Below, piece by piece: positions 1 to 8,170 of a stretch of 34,515 nt of DNA (positions are counted from its first letter, which is position 1; the number at the start of each line of letters is the position of its first letter). This DNA comes from an uncultured Clostridia bacterium (lineage in GTDB: Bacteria; Bacillota; Clostridia; Oscillospirales; Ruminococcaceae): assembly GCA_944385925.1 (NCBI GenBank), contig CALWZE010000086.1:1-34515 (forward strand). Direction: 5' to 3'. The position numbers and the translations under genes are program-made. The notes under the pieces were generated by a model, which was not told the DNA's origin, did no database searches, and was given only the letters and a program-made list of their open reading frames with translations.

Positions 1-1186
1 CCGGCATTTTGCCGCACAGCGGATTGTTCATGTACATGAGCGGGCAGATGCTGGAAAGGACAGCGCCGGTTTGCTGCAGTCTGCGCGCGTCCGGAGTTGC
101 TTCGAATGCCTTTTTGACGCCGGGTGCGGCGGTAAATACAACCGGTACCGCAACTTTTTCACGACCGCAGTCCGCAAGACGGGCACAAAGGGTATCCGTC
201 CAGCTGCGAAGCTGCTCGAGTGAAAGATGCGGACAGCCGACAAAACAGAGCTTGGGTGCCGCATTTGGGTTTTTCCACATAACCGGATAGCCGGCTCGTA
301 CCCGCTCCAACTCTGCGTCGTCAATTACATAGGTTTGCGCGCCCTCCGCGATCAGCGACTCGCCCTGCTCAACCGCTTCCGGCGTGAGCTTGTCAATATG
401 GTAAAGGCCAACGGCGCCGTTGGAGGCGGTTGCAGCGCCAAAATCTTTCAGATAGCTGGTTGCACGCTCGTCAAGCTCGGTACCGAGAAAGCGATCCAGC
501 CCTTTGACATAGGGAACATCCTCCATCACTTTCATGCCGATGGCGCTGCCGAGAATCTGCGCCTCAGGCAGCTTTTCTGTGCGTACCTCAACGATCCAGG
601 TTGCCTTACGCCCTTCATCCGTAAGCAGGCCGAAATAAGGAACGCAGCCGACAATCGAACCGAACATCTCAATAATTCCTGAATTGCGGTTGCAGCGTGC
701 GCCCAGTACGCTGTTGGCGTAAACGACCGCGCTGGATTCCGCCCAGGAAAGCACTTCCCCCTTCCTGGGCTTGTTGCCGACTTCGTCGAGATAGCAGGTG
801 CAGGTGAAGGCATCCGGCGAAAGCAGACCGACTTTTTCAAGCTGCGCCTCATAATCGCTCTGCCGGGAGTACATTATGTGAAATAAAAGATTTTGCAGAG
901 GGTTGGCCGGTACATTTTTGTCCAGCGGCCTGGGGTCAGCGCTGAATTTCTGCGGTGAGATGGTGCCGCTGCTGATCAGCTCATCCATGATGCGGTAAAC
1001 CGGTCCCAGCATGGACAGACCGAAGCTGGTGACAATATGGCCATATTCACTTTGAATCGGCACCATTTTGGTCGCCCCAAAAGTTTCGCCATACATTACA
1101 AGCGTTTTCATGACTTTGGCTTTTACAGGTCCCTGCGCGCCGTCGAGGACAGCCTGCTGCTCTTCGGTCAGCTTCAGACTAGCCAT
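1..1186 (-). CDS. Aconitase X catalytic (large) subunit, DUF521, partial
   Basis: The gene starts at the ATG at 1186-1184 behind an AAGGAG site (1200-1195) and has 395 open codons to the left edge, so its 3' end is outside the window. The translation begins MASLKLTEEQQAVLDGAQG and contains WAESSAVVYANSVLGAR (about residues 160-176), the hallmark of the aconitase X family. A Cys in SSICPLMYMNNPL near the edge matches the Fe-S ligand region. Known members dehydrate cis-3-hydroxy-L-proline or, in archaea, phosphomevalonate. The DUF126 small-subunit domain is not fused in front, so this is a two-subunit (type II-like) arrangement with the small subunit probably just outside the window. The substrate cannot be told from sequence. 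The usual GARTNR motif reads GARCNR here. Confidence 0.88.
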   Translation of the reverse strand, partial: MASLKLTEEQQAVLDGAQGPVKAKVMKTLVMYGETFGATKMVPIQSEYGHIVTSFGLSMLGPVYRIMDELISSGTISPQKFSADPRPLDKNVPANPLQNLLFHIMYSRQSDYEAQLEKVGLLSPDAFTCTCYLDEVGNKPRKGEVLSWAESSAVVYANSVLGARCNRNSGIIEMFGSIVGCVPYFGLLTDEGRKATWIVEVRTEKLPEAQILGSAIGMKVMEDVPYVKGLDRFLGTELDERATSYLKDFGAATASNGAVGLYHIDKLTPEAVEQGESLIAEGAQTYVIDDAELERVRAGYPVMWKNPNAAPKLCFVGCPHLSLEQLRSWTDTLCARLADCGREKVAVPVVFTAAPGVKKAFEATPDARRLQQTGAVLSSICPLMYMNNPLCGKMP

Positions 1187-1238
1187 TATATCCACTCCTT
1201 TGCAGCATTGTGCATCCGGTAAAACAGATTTTAAATTT

Positions 1239-1267
1239 AGAGTATCATGTCACCTTTTCCCTGTCAA
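1239..1267 (-). promoter_or_regulatory. Candidate promoter of the aconitase X gene
   Basis: Reading the minus strand, a perfect TTGACA (1267-1262) is followed after 17 bases by TACTCT (1244-1239) preceded by TG one base upstream, an extended -10 form. The -10 itself is poor, so this is a moderate call. Confidence 0.45.
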
Positions 1268-1292
1268 TCAAATAGAGGAAAACGGCTTGCGG

Positions 1293-1321
1293 TTGCGGTA
1301 AAATGGGGGAAATGGTATAAT
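1293..1321 (+). promoter_or_regulatory. Sigma-A promoter of the zinc-ribbon gene
   Basis: TTGCGG (1293-1298), 17-base spacer, perfect TATAAT (1316-1321). It lies 44 bases before the ATG at 1365. A second TTGCGG (1287-1292) abuts the first. Confidence 0.75.
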
Positions 1322-1364
1322 AACCGCAATTCTGACAGCCGAAACAGGCGCGAGGTGGGAGATC

Positions 1365-2126
1365 ATGACAATAGAGCTGAAATGTCCGAACTGCGGCGGA
1401 ACGGTTGTGGCGCAGGACACGGTCCGAGAAGTGTTTTGCACTTACTGCGGCACCAAGTTCCCGGTGTGCCGCACCGCCGCAACAGAGGCCGAGAATCAAG
1501 CGTTTGTGCGCAGCGCTTACGGCGCAGGCGAATTTCAGGAGGTGCTGCGCAGTGTCGGCGAAGGGGAACAGGACCCGGTGCTGCGTGCTTATGCGGCCGC
1601 GGCAAGCATTCGCGGAGCTTATGTGGATTATCTTGCAAAAGCACAGGAGCTTTACAATAAAAGAAGCGCAAAATCCGGATTGATGCAATTGGTCACCGGC
1701 AGGAACAGCTTTGCGGAAGACCCGGTGCATGTCGAGTTTTTTGAGGGCGTTCGGGATCAGTGCGCGGCGCTTGCTCGTGAAGGAGAGTTTTTGGCGGACA
1801 ACGCGGAGTATGGCGAGCTTTGCGGACATGTTGTTGCGCAGATGCTTCGCCGGAAAAGCGCTGATGCCGATGTGTCAACTTACTGGAGCGAATGCGCGCT
1901 TGAACAGGAAACCATTCCGCTGCTGCGCTTTTTGAATACCGAAATGCTGCTGGAATTTTATGCTGATTATATTGCGTTTCATAAACCGCATGAGCTGCTC
2001 CCCAATCAGCAGCAGGCGGAAAAGGCCATGAAGCAGGAGCTGGAAAATAGAGGGATCAAGCCGCCCAAAAGGCCTGGCTTTTCGGACAAACTGAAAAATC
2101 TTTTCGGCGGCAAAACAGCCGGCTGA
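1365..2126 (+). CDS. Zinc-ribbon protein of unknown function
   Basis: The 253-residue protein opens with a zinc ribbon: two CxxC pairs, Cys7/Cys10 (CPNCGG) and Cys25/Cys28 (CTYCG), about 15 residues apart. The rest is soluble, rich in Ala, Glu and Leu and probably helical, with no signal peptide or membrane segment. The tail (about 225-253) is basic and Gly/Lys-rich. Ribbons of this type often sit at the N-terminus of otherwise unrelated Clostridial proteins, so the ribbon does not give a function. It is a single-gene unit with its own promoter and a strong terminator (2161-2189). A good GGTGGGAG ribosome binding site lies 7 bases before the ATG. Confidence 0.8.
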   Translation: MTIELKCPNCGGTVVAQDTVREVFCTYCGTKFPVCRTAATEAENQAFVRSAYGAGEFQEVLRSVGEGEQDPVLRAYAAAASIRGAYVDYLAKAQELYNKRSAKSGLMQLVTGRNSFAEDPVHVEFFEGVRDQCAALAREGEFLADNAEYGELCGHVVAQMLRRKSADADVSTYWSECALEQETIPLLRFLNTEMLLEFYADYIAFHKPHELLPNQQQAEKAMKQELENRGIKPPKRPGFSDKLKNLFGGKTAG

Positions 2127-2160
2127 GACGAAAGCACTTAATATAAATATGTATAAAGCG

Positions 2161-2189
2161 AAGAAGCGTCCTGCGGGACGCTTCTTTTT
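2161..2189 (+). terminator. Rho-independent terminator after the zinc-ribbon gene
   Basis: Perfect 11-bp stem AAGAAGCGTCC (2161-2171) / GGACGCTTCTT (2176-2186) with loop TGCG, followed by more T. The arm AAGAAGCGTCC recurs in the terminator at 29029-29064. Confidence 0.9.
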
Positions 2190-2627
2190 GTTAGCTTGCG
2201 TTCTAAAACTGACGGAATTCGGGAAAATAAACGGATTTTTGCCTGAGGTATCTTGAAAAGGAAAAGACAGCCTGATGCGGCCGGCGGGCTTTCATACATT
2301 GGAAAGTCCGTTTTGCCCGAAAATGCCTTGCGCAGGCACGCTTGAGAATAGCAGCGTTTTCAGCAAAACACATGCTGTAACGATGCAGTATCGACACTTG
2401 CCGGAAATCCAAAAGAAGGGAAACGACCTTGAAACAACATGGACCAAAAGAAAATATGCGAAGGGAAAACACACAGCATTTAAAAAACAAAATTGGGCTT
2501 TTCTGTAAAAAAGGTTTTACGATGATTTTACAAATCGCGGCTTACAGGTTTTACAAAGCCTCATTAAGATAAAGCTTGTGAAAATCAAACATGGATTAAA
2601 CAAGAAGAATTCAAGGAGAAGAGAAAA
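2190..2627 (+). other. Non-coding stretch upstream of pstS
   Basis: I see no credible gene in these 438 bases; the open frames on both strands lack ribosome binding sites and family features. The last 115 bases hold the candidate Pho box, a candidate -10 and the pstS ribosome binding site. An inverted CTGTAAAA ... TTTTACGA pair lies at about 2503-2521. Confidence 0.6.
2516..2570 (+). promoter_or_regulatory. Candidate Pho box and -10 of the pst operon
   Basis: TTTACA-like hexamers occur at 2516-2521 (TTTACG), 2527-2532 (TTTACA), 2541-2546 (CTTACA) and 2550-2555 (TTTACA). The first two are one helical turn apart (11 bp), as in Gram-positive PhoP boxes of TT(A/T/C)ACA repeats; the later two are less regularly spaced. 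A -10-like TAAGAT lies at 2565-2570 with no good -35, which is typical of activator-dependent Pho promoters. The match is by eye and the regulator is not in the window. Confidence 0.45.
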
Positions 2628-3542
2628 ATGAAAAAACTTATGGCAATTCTTATGGCCATGCTGCTTGTGATGAGCCTTGCCGCCTGCGGCGGAGATACCC
2701 AGGAACCGGCGGAGGACGCGGCCAACGAGGGTGGCAGCACCGAGGAAAGCAGCTTTGACGCTTCCCACGGCATCACGGTAATGTCCCGCGAGGACGGTTC
2801 CGGCACCCGCGGCGCATTCATCGAGCTGATGGGCATTGAGCAGGAAAACGACGCCGGCGAGAAGGTCGACATGACCACAGTTGATGCCGAAATCACCAAC
2901 AGCACCGCGGTCATGATGACCAGCGTTGCGGGCGATCCTTACTCGATCGGCTATATCTCGCTCGGTTCTCTGGACGAAACGGTCAAAGCGCTGGAAATCG
3001 ACGGTGTCGCGGCTTCGGTCGAGAACATTGAAAACGGCAGCTACAAGGTTTCCCGTCCCTTTAACATCGCGACCAACGGCGAGGTAAGCGAGGCGGCGCA
3101 GGATTTCATCAACTACATCATGTCCGCCGAGGGCCAGGAAGTCATTGTTGATGCAGGCTATATCAGCGTCGGCGAGGCGGAGGCGTTCACTTCCAATAAT
3201 GCCGAGGGCAAGGTTGTGGTCAGCGGTTCCTCCTCGGTCACTCCGGTCATGGAGAAACTCATCGAGGCTTATGCCGCGCTTAACGCAAACGTTGAGATCG
3301 AGCTTCAGACCTCGGACAGCACCACCGGCATGACCAACACCATCGAGGACGTCTGCGACATCGGCATGGCATCCCGTGAGCTGAAGGACAGCGAGCTTGA
3401 GGCCGGGCTGACCCCGACGGTCATCGCGCTGGACGGCATCGCGGTCATCGTCAACAACGAGTGCCCGATCACCGGACTGACCAGCGAGCAGGTCATGCAG
3501 ATCTTTACCGGCGAGCTGACCAGCTGGAGCGAGCTTCAGTAA
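2628..3542 (+). CDS. pstS: Phosphate-binding lipoprotein PstS, circularly permuted
   Basis: The 304-residue protein has a lipoprotein signal peptide with lipobox SLAAC (Cys20) and an acidic linker (about 21-45). It binds inorganic phosphate outside the membrane and delivers it to PstCA. The two halves of the usual PstS fold are swapped. SREDGSGTR (53-61), which normally lies mid-protein, comes first, followed by the IGYISLG and RPFN segments. The usual N-terminal block, SGSSSVTP (199-206), QTSDSTTGM (227-235) and DIGMASRELKD (244-254), comes last. The chain ends at FTGELTSWSELQ, where a normal PstS would run on into the SREDGSGTR segment. All phosphate-contacting motifs are present. AGGAGA precedes the ATG. 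It heads the pst operon. Confidence 0.9.
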   Translation: MKKLMAILMAMLLVMSLAACGGDTQEPAEDAANEGGSTEESSFDASHGITVMSREDGSGTRGAFIELMGIEQENDAGEKVDMTTVDAEITNSTAVMMTSVAGDPYSIGYISLGSLDETVKALEIDGVAASVENIENGSYKVSRPFNIATNGEVSEAAQDFINYIMSAEGQEVIVDAGYISVGEAEAFTSNNAEGKVVVSGSSSVTPVMEKLIEAYAALNANVEIELQTSDSTTGMTNTIEDVCDIGMASRELKDSELEAGLTPTVIALDGIAVIVNNECPITGLTSEQVMQIFTGELTSWSELQ

Positions 3543-3589
3543 TCGAACGAACGTTTGAAACCAACACGGATTTTCACAAAAAACGGCAT

Positions 3590-3616
3590 CGGGCATGGCC
3601 TTGCGGTCAATGCCCG
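3590..3616 (+). other. Intercistronic stem-loop between pstS and pstC
   Basis: CGGGCAT (3590-3596) pairs with ATGCCCG (3610-3616) around a 13-base loop, then TTTG. It sits between the pstS stop and the pstC ribosome binding site. Such hairpins often stabilise or partly terminate the upstream message so that PstS outnumbers the channel proteins; that role is inferred. Confidence 0.4.
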
Positions 3617-3644
3617 TTTGTCCTGTCAGGAGAGATGCGTTAAC

Positions 3645-4505
3645 ATGAATAATTTTAAAGAGCGCGCAATGAAGCTGGTCTTTATTCTGTGCGCCTGCAC
3701 CTCGATACTTGCCGTGGCGCTCATCTGTGTGTTTCTTTTCGCAAACGGACTGCCGGCGATCGGAGAGATCGGGGTTGCGGATTTTCTGCTCGGACAGACC
3801 TGGAAACCGGGCAACAATATTTACGGCATTCTGCCGATGATCCTCGGAAGCATTTACGTCACGGCGGGCGCCATCCTTTTTGGCGTGCCTATCGGCGTGC
3901 TGACGGCGGTATTCATGGCGAAATTCTGTCCCAAAAAACTGTACAAAGTGCTCAAGCCGGCCATCGAGCTTCTTGCCGGCATTCCTTCGGTCGTTTACGG
4001 CTTTTTCGGCATTGTGGTGCTGGTGCCGCTGGTGCGCGACCTGTTTGAAAAATATGATGTGAGCGGCAAGGGAATGCTGACCGCTTCGCTGCTGCTTGGG
4101 CTGATGATCCTGCCGACCATTGTCGGCGTATCCGAAAGCGCGATCCGCGCGGTGCCCGAAAACTACTATGAAGGCGGACTGGCGCTTGGCGCAAGCCACG
4201 AGAAAAGCGTGTTCACCGTCACGCTGCCGGCGGCAAAATCTGGCATCCTCGCCGGAGTCATTCTCGGCGTCGGCCGGGCGATCGGCGAGACGATGGCGGT
4301 GATCATGGTCGCCGGCAACCAGCCGCGTATGCCCAAAGGAATTTTGGAGGGCGTGCGGACAATGACGGCGAATATCGTGCTCGAGATGGGCTATGCCGCT
4401 GATCTGCACCGGGAGGCGCTTATCGCGACCGGCGTCGTGCTGTTCGTCTTTATCCTGCTCATCAATCTGCTGTTTTCGGCGATCAAGAAGAGGAGCGATA
4501 AATGA
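3645..4505 (+). CDS. pstC: Phosphate ABC transporter permease PstC
   Basis: A 286-residue membrane protein starting MNNFKERAMKLV. I chose the ATG at 3645, which follows AGGAGAG (3628-3634), over an in-frame ATG at 3555 that lies in the intergenic hairpin region and adds a tail untypical of the family. It has about six hydrophobic helices; the first is near residues 9-32. The permease motif EAA...G that docks on the ATPase is seen as YEGGLALGASHEKSVFTV (about 180-197). PAIELLAGIPSVVYGFFG (about 105-122) is a PstC/PstA signature. With PstA it forms the inner-membrane phosphate channel. Its stop overlaps the pstA start by four bases (ATGA). Confidence 0.93.
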   Translation: MNNFKERAMKLVFILCACTSILAVALICVFLFANGLPAIGEIGVADFLLGQTWKPGNNIYGILPMILGSIYVTAGAILFGVPIGVLTAVFMAKFCPKKLYKVLKPAIELLAGIPSVVYGFFGIVVLVPLVRDLFEKYDVSGKGMLTASLLLGLMILPTIVGVSESAIRAVPENYYEGGLALGASHEKSVFTVTLPAAKSGILAGVILGVGRAIGETMAVIMVAGNQPRMPKGILEGVRTMTANIVLEMGYAADLHREALIATGVVLFVFILLINLLFSAIKKRSDK

Positions 4506-5389
4506 TGAAATCCGAGAAAATTCAAAAGATCAATAAAATAAGCCTCAAGCAGCGGGTAAAGATGTATGCGCACAGTCCGCTGTCCTTTATCCTGCTGCTG
4601 CTCGTGGCGGCCGCGGCGATCGTGACCACCTTTGCCATCATCTATATGATCGGCTATATCCTGGTAAAAGGTGTGCCGAACCTCTCGCTGGATCTGTTTT
4701 CTCTGCATTACAATTCAGAAAACGTCTCGCTGGTTCCGGCGCTGATCAATACGGTGATCATCACCTTTGTTTCCCTGCTGATCGCCTGCCCGCTCGGGGT
4801 TTTTACCGCAATCTATCTTGTCGAATACGCCAAGCGCGGCAGCAAACTGGTAAAGATCGTCCGCATGACCACCGAAACCCTGTCCGGCATTCCCTCGATT
4901 GTCTACGGACTGTTTGGCGCGCTCTTTTTTGTCATGACATTGAAACTGGGCCTGTCGCTGTTATCCGGCGCACTCACCCTGTCCATCATGATCCTGCCTC
5001 TGATCATGCGCACGACCGAAGAAGCGCTGCGCTCGGTGCCGGACAGTTATCGGGAAGGCAGTTTCGGATTGGGAGCGGGGCGGCTGCGGACCGTGTTCCG
5101 CATCATTCTTCCTTCTGCCAGCCAGGGAATCCTCGCAGGCGTGATACTGGCAATCGGCCGCATTGTCGGCGAGTCCGCGGCGCTGATCTATACCGCGGGA
5201 ACGGTTGCAAACGTGCCGAAGGACGGATTGCTCGGTTCCGGAAGAACGCTTTCGGTTCATATGTATGTTTTAGCGAATGAGGGCCTGCACATCGACAAGG
5301 CCTATGCGACGGCAGTCGTACTGCTCGCAATCGTCATCGGGATCAATGCGCTGTCGGCTTTTATTGCCAAAAAGATGTCGAAAGGATAA
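4502..5389 (+). CDS. pstA: Phosphate ABC transporter permease PstA
   Basis: A 295-residue membrane protein, partner of PstC in the phosphate channel. It has about six transmembrane helices, the TTETLSGIPSIVYGLFGALF segment (about 121-140) that characterises Pst permeases, and the ATPase-docking loop YREGSFGLGAGRLRTVFRI (about 182-200). The ATG overlaps the pstC stop (ATGA), which implies translational coupling. Two ATGs stand in tandem (4502 and 4505), so the exact first residue is open by one position. Confidence 0.94.
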   Translation: MMKSEKIQKINKISLKQRVKMYAHSPLSFILLLLVAAAAIVTTFAIIYMIGYILVKGVPNLSLDLFSLHYNSENVSLVPALINTVIITFVSLLIACPLGVFTAIYLVEYAKRGSKLVKIVRMTTETLSGIPSIVYGLFGALFFVMTLKLGLSLLSGALTLSIMILPLIMRTTEEALRSVPDSYREGSFGLGAGRLRTVFRIILPSASQGILAGVILAIGRIVGESAALIYTAGTVANVPKDGLLGSGRTLSVHMYVLANEGLHIDKAYATAVVLLAIVIGINALSAFIAKKMSKG

Positions 5390-5392
5390 GAG

Positions 5393-6142
5393 ATGGAGAA
5401 ATTCAACATAGAGAACCTCGATTTATATTACGGGGATTTTAAGGCGCTTAAAAATGTAAATTTGAAAATCCAGCCCAACGAGATCACCGCCTTCATCGGA
5501 CCGTCCGGATGCGGAAAATCCACATTGCTGAAAAGCTTGAATCGGATGAACGACCTTGTCGAGGGCTGTGCGATCACCGGAACGGTCGAGCTGGACGGTG
5601 AAGACATTTACGGACCAATGGACGTCAATCTGCTGCGCAAACGGGTAGGAATGGTGTTTCAGAAACCGAACCCCTTCCCCATGAGCGTATACGATAATAT
5701 CGCCTATGGACCGCGAACCCATGGCGTGCGCAACCGCAAAAAACTGGACGAAATCGTCGAACGTGCGCTGCGGGACGCGGCGATTTGGGAAGAGGTCAAG
5801 GACCGTCTGAACAAAAGCGCGCTCGGCCTTTCCGGCGGCCAGCAGCAGCGGCTTTGCATTGCGCGCGCGCTTGCGGTCGAGCCGGAGGTCCTGCTCATGG
5901 ATGAGCCGACCAGCGCGCTTGACCCGATCTCCACTTCCCGCATCGAGGATCTGGCGGTCGAGCTCAAAAACCGCTATACTATCATTATGGTCACCCACAA
6001 CATGCAGCAGGCGGTCCGCATTTCGGATAAAACCGCCTTTTTCCTGCTCGGCGAGGTAGTGGAGTACGGCTGCACCGAGCAGATTTTCTCGATGCCGAAG
6101 GAGAAGCGCACCGAGGATTATATTACGGGGAGGTTCGGATAA
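5393..6142 (+). CDS. pstB: Phosphate ABC transporter ATP-binding protein PstB
   Basis: A 249-residue ABC ATPase that powers PstCA. Walker A is GPSGCGKST (about 36-44), the Q-loop is [14 protein letters not shown], the ABC signature is LSGGQQQR (about 144-151), Walker B is [12 protein letters not shown], and the H-loop is VTHNMQQ. These segments and the MNDLVEGC region are diagnostic for PstB. It starts three bases after the pstA stop behind AAAGGATAAG, and its TAA stop shares a base with the phoU ATG. Confidence 0.97.
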   Translation: MEKFNIENLDLYYGDFKALKNVNLKIQPNEITAFIGPSGCGKSTLLKSLNRMNDLVEGCAITGTVELDGEDIYGPMDVNLLRKRVGMVFQKPNPFPMSVYDNIAYGPRTHGVRNRKKLDEIVERALRDAAIWEEVKDRLNKSALGLSGGQQQRLCIARALAVEPEVLLMDEPTSALDPISTSRIEDLAVELKNRYTIIMVTHNMQQAVRISDKTAFFLLGEVVEYGCTEQIFSMPKEKRTEDYITGRFG

Positions 6143-6795
6143 TGAGAAACCGGTTTGATCGCCAGCTCGCGCAGCTCGGCGAAGAGCTGACCGAAATGGG
6201 CGCGAAATGTGAAAACGCGATTGCGACCGCGACCAAGGCATTGTTGGAGCAGGATGAACAGATGATCCGGGACACGATTGCGGCGGAATTGGAGATCGAC
6301 CGGATGGAAAATTCGATCGAGACCCTCTGCATGCGGCTGCTTTTGCAGCAGCAGCCGGTCGCGAGGGACTTGCGTTTGATCTCCGCTGCGCTTAAAATGA
6401 TAACGGATATGGAGCGCATCGGCGACCAGGCGGCGGACATCGCCGAGATCGTTTCGATGGCGAAAAACGGGGTTGACTATAAGATCCCGTATATCGAAGA
6501 GATGGCCCGCGCCGCCGTCAGCATGGTGACCGACAGCGTCGAGGCGTTTGTCAAAAAGGATCTCGAGATGGCGCGCGGCGTAATCGAATACGACGATCGG
6601 GTTGACGAACTGTTCGACCATGTGCGGGACGAGATCGTCGAACTGCTCAAGACCGACAAGCAGGCGGGCGAATACGCGCTTGATCTTTTGATGATTGCAA
6701 AATATTTTGAGAGGATCGGCGACCACGCAACCAATATTGCCGAGTGGGTGGAATACTCCATCACCGGCGTGCACCGCAGCGGGGAGCATCCCTGA
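6142..6795 (+). CDS. phoU: Phosphate transport regulator PhoU
   Basis: A 217-residue all-helical protein built of two PhoU repeats. The metal-binding-type signatures are DLRLISAALKMITDMERIGD (about 75-94) and, in the second half, LDLLMIAKYFERIGDHATN (about 179-197). PhoU links the Pst transporter to the PhoR sensor kinase and limits phosphate uptake. It is the last gene of the pst operon, with start and pstB stop overlapping. The phoR/phoP genes are not in the window. Confidence 0.95.
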   Translation: MRNRFDRQLAQLGEELTEMGAKCENAIATATKALLEQDEQMIRDTIAAELEIDRMENSIETLCMRLLLQQQPVARDLRLISAALKMITDMERIGDQAADIAEIVSMAKNGVDYKIPYIEEMARAAVSMVTDSVEAFVKKDLEMARGVIEYDDRVDELFDHVRDEIVELLKTDKQAGEYALDLLMIAKYFERIGDHATNIAEWVEYSITGVHRSGEHP

Positions 6796-6836
6796 ACAGC
6801 GGCGCGGTGTTCTGTGTGTGCGCTGAAAGAAAAAAC

Positions 6837-7715
6837 ATGCAGAACGCTGTGCACGGACTCAAAAAAGTTGTGACGATCCAGGACCTTTCCTGTTACGGAA
6901 AGTGTGCGCTGACCATTGCGCTGCCGGTACTTTCGACGGCAGGCGTCCAGGCCTGCCCGGTGCCGACGGCGCTTTTGTCTACCCATACGGGCGGCTTTGG
7001 AAAACCGGCCGTGCTGGACCTGACCGGAGAAATCGACCATATTGCCGCTCATTGGCAAAGCGCGGAACTTCATTTTGACACGGTTATGACCGGTTATCTT
7101 GCCGGGCAGGCTCAGATAGAAGCCGTGGAACGCTTTTTTGAGCGCTTCCCTCAAAGCAGGCGGATCGTCGACCCGGTCATGGGAGACAACGGCCGCTATT
7201 ACAGCGGATTTGACGATCGGTTTGCGCAAAGGATGGCGCTGCTCTGCAAAAGGGCGGATGTGATCCTGCCCAACCTGACCGAGGCGGCTTTTTTGCTGGG
7301 AATACCCTGTCAGCCGCAGTGCGGGGCGGCGTATGCCGAGCAGCTCGCCCGCAGGCTTGCGCAGGAACTGGGTGTCCGCGCGGTTGTCCTGACCGGCGTG
7401 CAGTCGGAGGACGGCGCCCGGCTTGGCGCGGGGGTGCTGGAAGACGGCCGCTTTACCCTCGCGCTGGCCGAGCGGGTGAACGCCGCCTTTCACGGGTCCG
7501 GAGATCTCTTCGCCGCAGTTTTTGCGGCGCTTGTCACGCGCGGCTGCAAGCTACAGGAAGCGGCGCAGCTTGCGTCGTCCTTTACGGCGGCGTGCATCGC
7601 CCATACCGCGGCTGACCCCGGCGCACAGGAAAGAGAGGGGCTGCGGTTCGAGCCGCTGCTGGGCCGGCTTGCGCAAGAGACGGACGCGCAGTGCGGCAGG
7701 ATAACGGCAAAATAG
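6837..7715 (+). CDS. Pyridoxamine/pyridoxal kinase, PdxY/PdxK type
   Basis: A 292-residue ribokinase-superfamily protein that phosphorylates B6 vitamers with ATP. TIQDLSCYGKCALT (about 13-26) and the PVPTALLSTHTGGF segment (about 41-54) are typical of the PdxY branch. VDPVMGDNGRYY (111-122) binds nucleotide and metal. GSGDLF (220-225) carries the catalytic Asp223 of the GTGD-type anion-hole motif. I chose ATG 6837 because the family begins just before this point; an earlier in-frame ATG (6744) lies inside phoU. The ribosome binding site is weak (GAAAGAA). It is 41 bases after phoU and probably read through from the pst operon, though phosphate and B6 need not be linked. Confidence 0.88.
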   Translation: MQNAVHGLKKVVTIQDLSCYGKCALTIALPVLSTAGVQACPVPTALLSTHTGGFGKPAVLDLTGEIDHIAAHWQSAELHFDTVMTGYLAGQAQIEAVERFFERFPQSRRIVDPVMGDNGRYYSGFDDRFAQRMALLCKRADVILPNLTEAAFLLGIPCQPQCGAAYAEQLARRLAQELGVRAVVLTGVQSEDGARLGAGVLEDGRFTLALAERVNAAFHGSGDLFAAVFAALVTRGCKLQEAAQLASSFTAACIAHTAADPGAQEREGLRFEPLLGRLAQETDAQCGRITAK

Positions 7716-8170
7716 CGCAAAAACGGCAAATTTTCAGCGCAAACAAAAGGAAGCCGGCCGATGCGATGAACCATATAAGCCGGAAAACAGATTCTGTTGT
7801 TTTCATAAAAAAGAATGCGCCCGATTGCGCTGAAAAACACCTGTTCAAGCGAGAAAAAATAAATTTTTGCTATCGGTTTAAGCGGGCCCAAAAACGCCTG
7901 TTTACAGGCAGCCGGGCGGATAACTCGGTCTCCAAAACAGTTCGGCGGCTATCAAAAGCCGTCACAATTTCGCCGAATAACCGACGCAAAGCCCGGTATG
8001 GCGGCACTTCGTCTGAATATCTGCCGTGCCGGCGCTGAGAGAAAAGGGACAAATTCCGCTTGACCTTTTCGCTGCCGCGCCGAATAATAGAGGGGAAATT
8101 GCCTGAAATTTTGGCCTCAAGCGCTTTCGAACCACATGTTATTCTGTCAGATTGCGAAAGGAGATGCCGA
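7716..8170 (+). other. Non-coding stretch between the kinase and lipoprotein genes
   Basis: No convincing gene in 455 bases. An imperfect tandem (ACGGCAAA followed by AGCGCAAA, twice, about 19 bases apart) starts at about 7705. A small GCCTG/CAGGC hairpin with a TTTA loop lies at about 7899-7912. A weak extended -10, TGTTATTCT (8137-8145), may serve the lipoprotein gene. Confidence 0.5.

Noticed and set aside
2517-4409. A 630-codon open frame on the minus strand opposite pstS and pstC
   Set aside because: It is the antisense shadow of GC-biased codons in pstS/pstC; it is rich in His, Arg and Asp, has no ribosome binding site and matches no family.
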